Source of the DNA: Bauldia sp.
GTDB taxonomy: Bacteria > Pseudomonadota > Alphaproteobacteria > Rhizobiales > Kaistiaceae
Reading direction: 5' to 3'
DNA: 64,000 nt
Assembly (NCBI GenBank): GCA_022841545.1
Contig: JALHRF010000001.1
Span: 1 to 64,000 of the forward strand
In this document: piece after piece, positions 55,445 to 64,000 of the stretch
How the letters are laid out: the number at the start of each line of letters is the position of its first letter
Numbering within the stretch: position 1 is the stretch's first letter
The notes under the pieces: model-generated
Database searches by the model: none
Told to the model about the DNA's origin: nothing
The model's input: the letters and a program-made list of their open reading frames with translations, nothing else
Position numbers and translations under genes: made by a program

Positions 55445-55814
55445 CTCAGCTAGTCCCGCCCGAGGACGGCGCGGGGATCAAAAGCAAAGGGCAATTGGTA
55501 GGCAGCGGAGATGCGAAACCGACGGAGGTTCTGTCTGCAAATAATCGAACAAAATCAATTTCTTGGGTCTCCGTACTGGGAGCGGTCCAGTCCACAGGTC
55601 GAGAGAATTTCGACGGAGAGAGAACGTCACAGCCAAAGTTGCCTATGAGCGCAGTCCAGAGGGTCCGCCGCCGAACCGCGCGATTCCTTGGCGTTTCTTA
55701 GCCGCCTTCGTAGGCGGAGACCTTTCACCTGGTTGGGACTGGCGGAGGGAGAGAAACCCCCGTCCAACGTTCTCTGGGGAAAAGGGCGGATTTCTGCGAT
55801 TATATTCTACCGCA

Positions 55815-55973
55815 GACTTCCGCCCGCGCGCTCGAACTCGAGCCCGGTCCGTTCCAGCCAAGCGGCGATCGCCGCCGGTTCAGATCCGACGCGGCCTTCC
55901 TTTCGCGCGTCTCGTCGACCGCGCAGATCGACGTCTCGTTCGTCGAGACATCCAGGCAGACGTAGTGCTTCAT
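55815..55973 (-). pseudogene. IS110-family transposase N-terminal remnant
   Basis: [23 protein letters not shown] then frame change to [17 protein letters not shown]. Confidence 0.6.
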
Positions 55974-56211
55974 GGCCCCCCTCCTTCGCGTAGCTGCCTC
56001 ATGGATCAGGCGATCGGCGTCAGCTTTGATGACGCCCGCCAAACCGTCACCGGCGCGGCGGTTGCGCCAAGCCGATTGCCCCATCTCTGGAGAAATACCC
56101 CAAACGACGGCTACTCCGAACCAATGTTGCGCTTATCCGGCAGGCATTATGGAAGCGAAAATACGACGCAACCGAATACGCCTGCCGAAACGGCAAATCC
56201 GCCCACGCGGC

Positions 56212-57042
56212 CTAGTGAGACAATAGCGCCGGTAGTTGCAGATCTTTCAAGATTCCGCTCGTAGCTCCACCCATGACAAAATCCCTCATACGCGAGTGAC
56301 CGAAGCCGCCCATCACTATCATCCCGGCTCCGATTTCCCGGGCCTCCTCCTGCAAGGTCTGGGCGATGGGGCGCCCTCGACCCTTTACCAGTGCCGCGGT
56401 CGCCTTGATGTCGTGCCGAGAGAGGTGTTCGGCAAGCCGCTTCCCGGGATCGTCGTGGGAGAGAACCTTCTCGTCGGTGACCGACGCTATCGTGACGCTT
56501 CGCGCGCGTTGCAGGAATTCGCGCGCCTCGGACACCGCCCGTGTCGCCACCCGACTTCCATCCCATGCAATCATGACATGCTCCAGATCGATCGCGGGCA
56601 AAGCGTCTGGAATGACAAGCGTCGGTCTGCCTGACCCGAATATCGCCGCCTCTGCGACGGCTCGAGTCGCTTCATCGCCCTCGCCGACGCCGGCAAGGAC
56701 AAGATCATGGTAGTGGGCAAAGGTCGTCACGATGTCCCCAGCGGCGCTCTGGAGGCAGTCAATGTTCGTTGTTCGGAACTCCACCGCTTCCATCTGCGTC
56801 AAAAGAGCTTCCACGACTGCCGCTCCACGCTCCCGGCATCGTTCCCTGGCCTCGCTGATCATTGCGGGCACATCGAGAAGCAGGTTGCCCAAAGCACTCG
56901 CAACGCGTGGAAAGTCGGCGATGATCGCGAGTGCGTGAACATCCGCATCAAGATGTCGTGCGACGGCGACAGCGTGGCGGGCAAAATTGGCTGTGTTCCC
57001 GTCGGGGTACGTGACGATCGGAACGAGGATGTCCAGTTTCAT
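56212..57042 (-). CDS. Universal stress protein, two-domain
   Basis: VMIAWDGSRVATRAV; GAGMIVMGGFGHSRMRDFVMGGATSGILKDLQLPALLSH. Confidence 0.88.
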   Translation of the reverse strand: MKLDILVPIVTYPDGNTANFARHAVAVARHLDADVHALAIIADFPRVASALGNLLLDVPAMISEARERCRERGAAVVEALLTQMEAVEFRTTNIDCLQSAAGDIVTTFAHYHDLVLAGVGEGDEATRAVAEAAIFGSGRPTLVIPDALPAIDLEHVMIAWDGSRVATRAVSEAREFLQRARSVTIASVTDEKVLSHDDPGKRLAEHLSRHDIKATAALVKGRGRPIAQTLQEEAREIGAGMIVMGGFGHSRMRDFVMGGATSGILKDLQLPALLSH

Positions 57043-57202
57043 TTCAACGGTCCTCCGTGGCACGAAACGTTCAAGGCACTCCGGGCGGAGACGCTTGTGG
57101 TCACGAGGGCGCCACGCCCTGGCGGGCGGCGATGCGAAGACTCCGTGTCGAACCGGCAGCTCGGGAAGAAGCCTTCACACTGCGGTCCGATCACTCCGCC
57201 GA

Positions 57203-58924
57203 TCATGTCCTCATCTCGCGCTGCGCGTCGGGCTCTATCGGGTCGAGTCGAACCGGCCGCTCGTTAGACCCGATCAACTCGACGGCGCGGTCCGCGGCAT
57301 CCTGGAAGGGATCGAGGGCGAGGTCGGCGCCCAGCAGCAGAAGCGTCTCCGCATCGACTTCCGCGGTCGTCGTGACCGCGATCGCCCCGCGGAAACCGTG
57401 TTCCCGCAGCGACTGTATCAGCACATGCCGGGCATCGGGATGGTTGACGCCGGTATTCGGCTCGCGAATGGTCGACACGACCCATTGCGATGCAGAGAGC
57501 GGGAGGCTCGCGATGAATTCCGGGTCCGAGACATCGCCGTAGACCGCGTCCAGTCCGTCCTCACGCCAGCGTCTTACCGCTGCGGGACTGAAGTCGATGC
57601 CAAGCACCCGGTAGCTTTTGGCGGCGAGCCGTCGGCCGATCGTGCCGCCATAGCGACCGAGGCCGAACATGATGATGTCGTAGGGTTCGGCGGAGGTGAC
57701 CGATTCATCGGCGGCCTCGCGGCGTCCGCTCCTGCCGAATATGCCCAGCAGCGGCTCGCAGAGGGCGTAGAGTTCGTGCGAATAGGTGATCATGTAGGTC
57801 GAGGCTGCGATCGTGATCAGTCCGACCAGCGTGACGAGGCCGAGGGCGTCGGTGCCCACATGCCCGATGCTCACACCCATGGCCATGAATATCAGGGAAA
57901 ACTCGCTGATCTGGGCGACGGTCAGACCGGCGAGGAAGCCGGTGCGACGGCGGTATCCGAGCCCGGTCATGATGGCGAGCACGATCACTGGATTGCCGAT
58001 GAGGACGAACAGTGAAAGCACGATCGCGGCGACGGTGTCCTGGCCGAGGCTGGCGAGATCGAGCCGCGAGCCCAGTGCGATGAAGAAGAACAGGAGCAGG
58101 AAGTCGCGGAGCGGCGCGAGCCGGGCGGCGATCGCGTCGCGGAACGGGGTCGAGGCCAACGCGACACCGGCAAGAAGGCCGCCAAGTTCCTTGCCGAATC
58201 CGAGCTCGTCGCTCAGCGCGGCGAAGGACGCGGCGAGCGCAATGGCGAAGCTGATCAGGAGCTCGGGCGACCTGGCCAGGCGCTCGCATAGTGGATTGGC
58301 GAGGTAGCGTATGAAGATCAGCACGAGTCCGAGCATCAATGCGCCGGCGCCGAACACGCCGAGGACGTCGGTAACATCAGCATCACGGCGCGCGCCGATG
58401 CCGACTGCCGAAAGGACGATCATGGCCAGCACCACCACTAGGTCCTGGACGATCAGGAAGCCGAGGGCGATGCGGCCGTGGAGCGAATCGATCTCCCGCT
58501 TGTCGGAGAGGAGCTTGACGATGATGATCGTGCTCGAGAAGGTCAGGGCTACGGCGACATAGAGGCTGGTCACGGCATCCATGCCGAGGCCGAGGCAGAT
58601 CAGGAAGCCGAACGCGGAGGTGAAGATGACCTGCCCGAGTCCGGTGGCGAGCGACACCGGTCCGAGCGAGCGGATCAGCCCGACGTCGAGCCTGATACCT
58701 ACCAGGAAGAGTAGGATCGCGATGCCGAGTTCGGCGAGGAGATCAATGGGCTCGTTGGACTGCGCGATACCGAGCCCGGATGGCCCGGCGATGATGCCGA
58801 CCGCAATGAAGCTGACGATCAGCGGCTGACGGAACAGAAGGCCGAGGAAGCCGATCGCCGCCGCGAGCACCAGAAGGGCCGCGACTTCGTTGAAGATCGA
58901 GCCGGCGATCCATTCGGCCAGCAT
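57203..58924 (-). CDS. CPA2 cation:proton antiporter with C-terminal TrkA-N domain
   Basis: FLGLLFRQPLIVSFIAVGIIAGPSGLG; DIIMFGLGRYGGTIGRRLAAKSYRVLGIDFSP. Confidence 0.9.
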   Translation of the reverse strand: MLAEWIAGSIFNEVAALLVLAAAIGFLGLLFRQPLIVSFIAVGIIAGPSGLGIAQSNEPIDLLAELGIAILLFLVGIRLDVGLIRSLGPVSLATGLGQVIFTSAFGFLICLGLGMDAVTSLYVAVALTFSSTIIIVKLLSDKREIDSLHGRIALGFLIVQDLVVVLAMIVLSAVGIGARRDADVTDVLGVFGAGALMLGLVLIFIRYLANPLCERLARSPELLISFAIALAASFAALSDELGFGKELGGLLAGVALASTPFRDAIAARLAPLRDFLLLFFFIALGSRLDLASLGQDTVAAIVLSLFVLIGNPVIVLAIMTGLGYRRRTGFLAGLTVAQISEFSLIFMAMGVSIGHVGTDALGLVTLVGLITIAASTYMITYSHELYALCEPLLGIFGRSGRREAADESVTSAEPYDIIMFGLGRYGGTIGRRLAAKSYRVLGIDFSPAAVRRWREDGLDAVYGDVSDPEFIASLPLSASQWVVSTIREPNTGVNHPDARHVLIQSLREHGFRGAIAVTTTAEVDAETLLLLGADLALDPFQDAADRAVELIGSNERPVRLDPIEPDAQREMRT

Positions 58925-58943
58925 CTAGTTCGTCCGCCCTGGC

Positions 58944-61721
58944 TCACGCATACCCAGGCCCATTCCTCGCGCTGAGCATGGCGACGATCCGCTTCTCGGC
59001 CTCGACGATGACGAGCAGGACGACGCCGACCGCGACGATCGCCAAACCGTCGGCGAGGGCAACCGGGCGAGTTTCGAACACTGCCTGCAAAGGCGGCAGA
59101 TAGGTAAAGGCGAATTGTGCGGGGACCACCACCGCTACGCCAATGAGGACGGCGCGCGTGCCGAAGACGCCCTGCCAGGTGAGCGAAGTACCGTGAACGT
59201 AGCGCACGCTGAACAGGTAGAAGATCTCCATGACGACGAGCGTGTTGACCGCCATCGTCCGGGCCGTCTCCAGCGGAAGGCCGCGGCTGGTCGCCCAGGC
59301 ATAGATGCCGAATGTCCCAGCGACCATCAGGGCGGACACGAAAAGAATGCGCCAAAGGAGCCGCCCCGAGAGGAGCGGATGCGAGGACGCTCGAGGTGGA
59401 CACAGCATCGTGTTTGGCTCAGTCGGCTCGAAGGCGAGGGTGAGGGCGAGTGCGACCGAGCTGAGCATGTTCACCCAGAGAATCTGGAGGGGCGTCACCG
59501 GGAGGGCCAGGCCGAGAAAGACCGCGAGCGCGATCACCATCGACTCGCCACCGTTGATCGGAAGCAAAAACGAGATGACTTTCCTCAGATTGTCATAAAC
59601 CGTCCTGCCCTCGCGCACCGCCGCAACGATCGATGCGAAGTTGTCGTCGGCGAGTACCATTTCGCTCGCTTCCTTGGCGGCCTCGGTGCCCTTGCCGCCC
59701 ATGGCGACGCCGACATCGGCGCGCTTCAGGGCCGGTGCGTCGTTCACGCCGTCCCCGGTCATCGCGATAACCGAGCCGTCCGCCTGCAGACTTTCTACGA
59801 GCCGCAGCTTGTTCTCGGGACTGGTGCGGGCGAACACCGACGACTCAAGGGCACTCTTCAGGAAAGCGTCATCCGCGAAGGCATCTAGCTCCTGGCCGGT
59901 CACGACCTTCGGGTCGTCGGCGATGCCGAGCTGGACGGCGATCGCGCGGGCGGTGGCGGCATGGTCGCCGGTGATCATTTTGACCCGAATGCCGGCCGCC
60001 TTGCATTCGGCGATGGCGATGATCGCCTCAGGGCGCGGCGGATCGATCAGACCCGCCAGGCCTAGCAGGGTGAGCCCATGCTCGACGTCTCCGGGCGCGA
60101 TCTGGCGGGTTCCGTCCGTCATCACCCGCCGCGCTAGCGCGATAACGCGCTGGCCGTTCGCCGCGAGTTGTTCGATCTGTCGGTGCCAGGCATCGGCGTC
60201 GAGCGGGCGCTCGCCGTCGAGCGTCGCGCCGCTGTCGCACATCGCGATGATGCGTTCCGGAGCGCCCTTGACGTACACCACCGGAGGCCGGCCGGCGCGG
60301 GCATGGAGCGTGGCCATGTAGCGGTGCCGCGAGTCGAACGGGATCTCGTCGAGACGCTCGAAGGCGCCACGAGCCGCGGCGGCATCGTGCCCCGCCTTCA
60401 GGGCAAGGGAGATCAGCGCCCCTTCCATGGGATCGCCATCGACGATCCAGTCGGCATCTGATTGCCGAAGTTGGGCGTCGTTGCAGAGAAGGGCTGCGAG
60501 TGACAACTCCTCGAACACTGGATCAGCAGCGGGATCGAGCGGCTCGCCCGCGTTGGTGCGGAAGTTGCCCTCCGGCTTGTAGCCGGCGCCCTCGACGGAG
60601 ATCGAACTGTCGGCCGTGACGAGGGCGCTCACCATCATCTCGTTGCGGGTAAGCGTGCCGGTCTTGTCCGAGCAGATGACCGATACCGAGCCCAGCGTCT
60701 CGACGGCGGGCAGCCGCCGGATGAGCGCGTTGCGGCTTGCCATGCGCTGGACGCCGACCGCGAGGGTGATGGTCATGACTGCGGGAAGCCCTTCAGGGAT
60801 CGCAGCAACCGCAAGCCCCACAACGACCATGAAAGCCTCGTCAGGGAGATAGGCTTGCACCAGAACGGCGTAGCCGAAGACGAGCACTGCGAGGCCGAGC
60901 ACGACGATGGTGACCTGTCGCGCGAACTGGTTCATCTGCCGGACCAGGGGGGTGGCAAGATGCTCCACCGCGCCAATCAGTGAACTGATGCGGCCAAGTT
61001 CAGTGGCTGCGCCAGTCGCCACGACGACGCCGGTTCCCTGGCCGGCAGCGACAAAGGTTCCGGAGAATGCCATCGGGAACCGGTCGCCCAGGGCGGCTGC
61101 TGTGGCGACTGCTCTTGCCGATTTGTCGACCGGGACGGACTCGCCGGTAAGGATGGCTTCGTCTACCCGGAGATTGCGCGACTTAATGAGCCTCAAGTCG
61201 GCCGGCACGCGGTCGCCGGCCTCGAGCAACACAATGTCGCCTCGGACGACCCTGTCGGCGGCGATACTCGCACGGTGGTCGCCCCGTATCACCGAGGCAT
61301 GAGGGTCGATCATCCTCGTGATCGCTTCCAGTGCCTTCTCCGCACGTCCCTCCTGCACGAAGCCGATGATGGTGTTGGCAAGGACCACCGCGAAGATCAC
61401 CAGCGCATCTGTCTCGTGGCCGATCGCTGCCGCAAGGATTCCAGCCGCCATCAGGACGCAGATGAGCAGATTGCGGAACTGCTGCAGGAAGCGGACGAGG
61501 GCGCTGCGATGCGCGCCCTGCGGCAGACGATTCGGACCGTAGCGCTCCAGGCGGCGCGCCGCCTCGTCCTCGGAGAGGCCGTGCCTATTCGTCTGCACGG
61601 CGTCGAGCGCAGCATCCGGTGTGAGGGCATGCCAGGGCTTGTCGGGTGGGGACGACAGGAGGTCGGCGGCCAGCATGTCGCGCTTCGCCGTCGACTTGGG
61701 CTCCGGTGTCGCGTCGTGCAT
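58944..61721 (-). CDS. Cation-transporting P-type ATPase (P2-type)
   Basis: VICSDKTGTLTRNEM; TGDGVNDAPALKRADVGVAMG; N-terminal cation ATPase domain. Confidence 0.93.
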   Translation of the reverse strand: MHDATPEPKSTAKRDMLAADLLSSPPDKPWHALTPDAALDAVQTNRHGLSEDEAARRLERYGPNRLPQGAHRSALVRFLQQFRNLLICVLMAAGILAAAIGHETDALVIFAVVLANTIIGFVQEGRAEKALEAITRMIDPHASVIRGDHRASIAADRVVRGDIVLLEAGDRVPADLRLIKSRNLRVDEAILTGESVPVDKSARAVATAAALGDRFPMAFSGTFVAAGQGTGVVVATGAATELGRISSLIGAVEHLATPLVRQMNQFARQVTIVVLGLAVLVFGYAVLVQAYLPDEAFMVVVGLAVAAIPEGLPAVMTITLAVGVQRMASRNALIRRLPAVETLGSVSVICSDKTGTLTRNEMMVSALVTADSSISVEGAGYKPEGNFRTNAGEPLDPAADPVFEELSLAALLCNDAQLRQSDADWIVDGDPMEGALISLALKAGHDAAAARGAFERLDEIPFDSRHRYMATLHARAGRPPVVYVKGAPERIIAMCDSGATLDGERPLDADAWHRQIEQLAANGQRVIALARRVMTDGTRQIAPGDVEHGLTLLGLAGLIDPPRPEAIIAIAECKAAGIRVKMITGDHAATARAIAVQLGIADDPKVVTGQELDAFADDAFLKSALESSVFARTSPENKLRLVESLQADGSVIAMTGDGVNDAPALKRADVGVAMGGKGTEAAKEASEMVLADDNFASIVAAVREGRTVYDNLRKVISFLLPINGGESMVIALAVFLGLALPVTPLQILWVNMLSSVALALTLAFEPTEPNTMLCPPRASSHPLLSGRLLWRILFVSALMVAGTFGIYAWATSRGLPLETARTMAVNTLVVMEIFYLFSVRYVHGTSLTWQGVFGTRAVLIGVAVVVPAQFAFTYLPPLQAVFETRPVALADGLAIVAVGVVLLVIVEAEKRIVAMLSARNGPGYA

Positions 61722-61788
61722 GCCCTCTTGCTCCTTCAATGCGACTGCCGTCGTGACAATCGGCGCTGCTCAACGGCACGCAATCCGG

Positions 61789-62865
61789 TCATGGCGTGAT
61801 CGCCACCTTGAGGACGCCGTCGCGCTGGTTGGCGAAAAGGTCATAGGCCTTCTCGATCTCATTGAGTTTGAAGCGATGCGTCACGAGTGGCTGCGTGTCG
61901 AGGCGCTTCGCCGCGATGACCTCCATCAGCCGCCGCATGCGCTCTTTGCCTCCCGGACAGAGCGTGGTGACGATCGTGTGATCGCCGAGCCCGGCCAGGA
62001 AGGGACCGAGCGGGATCGTGAGGTCGCTCGAATAAACGCCGAGCGACGAAAGGGTTCCGCCTGGGCGCAGGACGCGGAGAGCTGCCTCGAACGTCTGCTG
62101 GCGGCCGAGCGCCTCGATCGCAACGTCGACCCCGCGGCCGTCGGTGAGGCGCAGGATTTCCTCGACCGGGTCAGTCTTGCTGAAGTCGATGACGTGGTCG
62201 GCGCCCATCCTGCGCGCAATCTCCATGCGCGCCGGGACGGCATCGACGCCGATGATCGTGGTCGCGCCCATCAGCCGTGCGCCGGCCGTCGCGCACAAGC
62301 CGATCGGTCCCTGTGCGAAGACCGCGACAGTGTCGCCGATCCTGACCTTGCCACTCTCGGCACCGGAGAAACCGGTCGACATGATATCGGGACACATCAG
62401 CACCTGCTCGTCGGTGAGCGCGTCCGGGATGGGGGCGAGGTTGGTCATGGCGTCGGGGACCAGGAGGTACTCCGCCTGCGCCCCGTCGATCGTATTGCCG
62501 AAGCGCCAGCCGCCCATCGGCTTGAAGCCGTGCCTGGTGCCGGCGCCGTCCTGTGAGAGACACCCGCAGAGGCACGCGGCGCTGTGGCCGCTCGGCGTGA
62601 TCGCACCGGCGATCACCCGCTGCCCCTCCCGGTAGCCGTCGACGGCAGACCCGAGTTTGGTGATCACCCCGACGGGTTCATGGCCGACCGTCAGGCCGCG
62701 CGCGACGGGGTACTCGCCCTTTAGAATATGGACGTCCGTGCCGCAGATCGTGGTGGTGGTGATGCGGATCAGTGCGTCAAGCGGGCCGACATCCGGGATT
62801 GGCTTCTCGTCGAGGACGATGCGGTTCGGTTCGACGAAAACGGCTGCCATCATCTTCTTTGCCAT
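61789..62865 (-). CDS. Zinc-dependent alcohol dehydrogenase
   Basis: TTTICGTDVHILKGEYPVARGLTVGHEPVGVITKLGSAV. Confidence 0.9.
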   Translation of the reverse strand: MAKKMMAAVFVEPNRIVLDEKPIPDVGPLDALIRITTTTICGTDVHILKGEYPVARGLTVGHEPVGVITKLGSAVDGYREGQRVIAGAITPSGHSAACLCGCLSQDGAGTRHGFKPMGGWRFGNTIDGAQAEYLLVPDAMTNLAPIPDALTDEQVLMCPDIMSTGFSGAESGKVRIGDTVAVFAQGPIGLCATAGARLMGATTIIGVDAVPARMEIARRMGADHVIDFSKTDPVEEILRLTDGRGVDVAIEALGRQQTFEAALRVLRPGGTLSSLGVYSSDLTIPLGPFLAGLGDHTIVTTLCPGGKERMRRLMEVIAAKRLDTQPLVTHRFKLNEIEKAYDLFANQRDGVLKVAITP

Positions 62866-62870
62866 GAAAG

Positions 62871-63137
62871 CTACTCCTTGCTAGCCGGATCGGTGTCGGC
62901 CGCACGGGGACCCGTGCGATTCCCACGATCCGCGCCGTCCGCGGCAGGCGGCTCGTCTGGTGGACGATTGGCGTGGCGCTGCAGAAAGCTTTCAAGGTCC
63001 CGTGGCGCGATGCGCCATTCCCGTCCGACTTCGACGGCGCGCAGGTCGCCATGCTTGATCCAAGAGCGCACGGCCACATCGCCTACCTTGAGGAGGTCGG
63101 CGACATCCTTCACGGAAAGGAACTGCCGACTCAGCAT
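62871..63137 (-). CDS. Excisionase-type HTH DNA-binding protein
   Basis: FLSVKDVADLLKVGDVAVRSWIKHGDLRAVEVGREWRIAPRDLESFLQRH. Confidence 0.8.
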   Translation of the reverse strand: MLSRQFLSVKDVADLLKVGDVAVRSWIKHGDLRAVEVGREWRIAPRDLESFLQRHANRPPDEPPAADGADRGNRTGPRAADTDPASKE

Positions 63138-63197
63138 TTGAGAGCTCCAGAGCAGCGATCATTGCGGTTGAGCCTAGCTGACCTTATCCGGCGCCGA

Positions 63198-63211
63198 TTG
63201 ATCGAGATCAA
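63198..63211. promoter_or_regulatory. FNR/FixK-type box TTGAT-N4-ATCAA
   Basis: TTGATCGAGATCAA between divergent HTH gene and uspA-like gene. Confidence 0.7.
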
Positions 63212-63301
63212 CGCAGGGCAGCGCTTATCGTCCAGCCTGTCGCTCGGCGGCCCGGTCTCGGCTCGATGCGTCAGGGCGCGGTTTTCGCGGGAGAAGCAGA
63301 G

Positions 63302-64000
63302 ATGAAGCGCATACTTGTCGCAACCGACTTCTCGACGCGTTCCGACCGCGCCCTGCGGCGGGGGATTCTGCTAGCGCGACAGTTCTCCGCCGCGATTGTC
63401 ATCGTTCACGTCGTCGATGACGACCAGCCAACGCGGCTTCGGGAAGCCGAGGTTCGCGAGTCGGCGGCACTGCTCGACGAGGTCGCAGCGACCATGCGCG
63501 AGATCGACCGCCTGTCGTGCGAGACGCGCCTGGTTCTCGGAGATCCGTTCCAGGCCATCGCGGACTCGGTCCACGCCACAAGCGCCGATCTGGTTGTAAT
63601 GGGGCCGCACCGGCGGCAGGCGCTCCGCGACGTCTTCATCGGCACCACGGTCGAGCGGGCGATCCGCATCAGCCCCCGGCCGGTGATCATGGCCAACGGC
63701 GTTCCTGCCGGGCGCTACGATCGCATTCTCGTCGCAACCGACCTTTCGGACAGCTCCGCAGCCGCGATCGTTGAAGCGCGTGGGCTCGGCATTCTCGACC
63801 ACACCGATACCATCGTGGTCCACGCCTTCGACTCGCCGGCGGTCAGCCTGATGATCCGTGCAGCGACAACGATGGAGCAGTTGAAGGACCACATTGCCGA
63901 GGCAGACGCGCGCGCCATGGCCGAACTCACGGAGTTTCTGCAAAGGATCGACGTGCAACCGCGCCGCCGGGTCACCCAGCTAATCGAGGTCTCGGCCGCG
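63302..64000 (+). CDS. Universal stress protein (truncated by window end)
   Basis: MKRILVATDFSTRSDRALRRGILLARQFSAAIVIVHVVDD; LVVMGPHRRQALRDVFIGTTVERAIRISPRPVIM. Confidence 0.88.
   Translation, partial: MKRILVATDFSTRSDRALRRGILLARQFSAAIVIVHVVDDDQPTRLREAEVRESAALLDEVAATMREIDRLSCETRLVLGDPFQAIADSVHATSADLVVMGPHRRQALRDVFIGTTVERAIRISPRPVIMANGVPAGRYDRILVATDLSDSSAAAIVEARGLGILDHTDTIVVHAFDSPAVSLMIRAATTMEQLKDHIAEADARAMAELTEFLQRIDVQPRRRVTQLIEVSAA

Noticed and set aside
55563-56264. 233 aa plus ORF in the intergenic gap
   Set aside because: Spans the antisense of the IS110 relic and has no domain-like sequence; probably non-coding.

Overview
GC-rich alphaproteobacterial-type DNA in two parts. (A) About 1-47.7 kb is most of an integrated tailed phage; its left end lies outside the window. 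Late genes read leftward on the minus strand. The head module is lambda-like (Nu1/GpA terminase, portal, gpW, S49 protease/scaffold, decoration protein, major capsid) and is joined to a P2-like contractile tail (gpV, gpW/gp25, gpJ, gpI, fibres, sheath, tube, E/E', tape measure, U, X, D). The early module at 33.9-45.2 kb encodes a RuvC-like nuclease, primase-helicase, PD-(D/E)XK nuclease with four candidate Fe-S cysteines, DEAD-type helicase, Sak4-like ATPase, sigma-like protein, XRE regulator and ImmA peptidase. A DUF2924 / large serine recombinase / small HTH-like cassette closes the right end. Apparent non-phage cargo consists of a c-type cytochrome gene inside the baseplate cluster, a UGT-like glycosyltransferase, and a 4.8 kb operon of outer-membrane channel-like protein, DUF3604, PpiC-like isomerase and HupE/UreJ protein. 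(B) About 47.8-64 kb is a host-type stress and ion-homeostasis island: degraded LysR gene, 2-phosphoglycerate kinase-like, OxyR-like LysR, DUF533/TerB-like, SH3, DUF1476, three UspA proteins, TerC, NavAb-like channel, CPA2 antiporter, cation P-type ATPase, Zn-ADH and a HTH protein. Highest-interest observations: an intein placed exactly between K and T of the terminase Walker A motif; a T_TTT_TTG programmed frameshift for E/E'; the cytochrome c and DUF3604/HupE cargo; a LexA-type box upstream of the ImmA/XRE lysogeny module; a perfect FNR/FixK-type box upstream of a UspA gene; and an iterated palindromic origin-like region. All family calls come from reading the translations; no database search was run.
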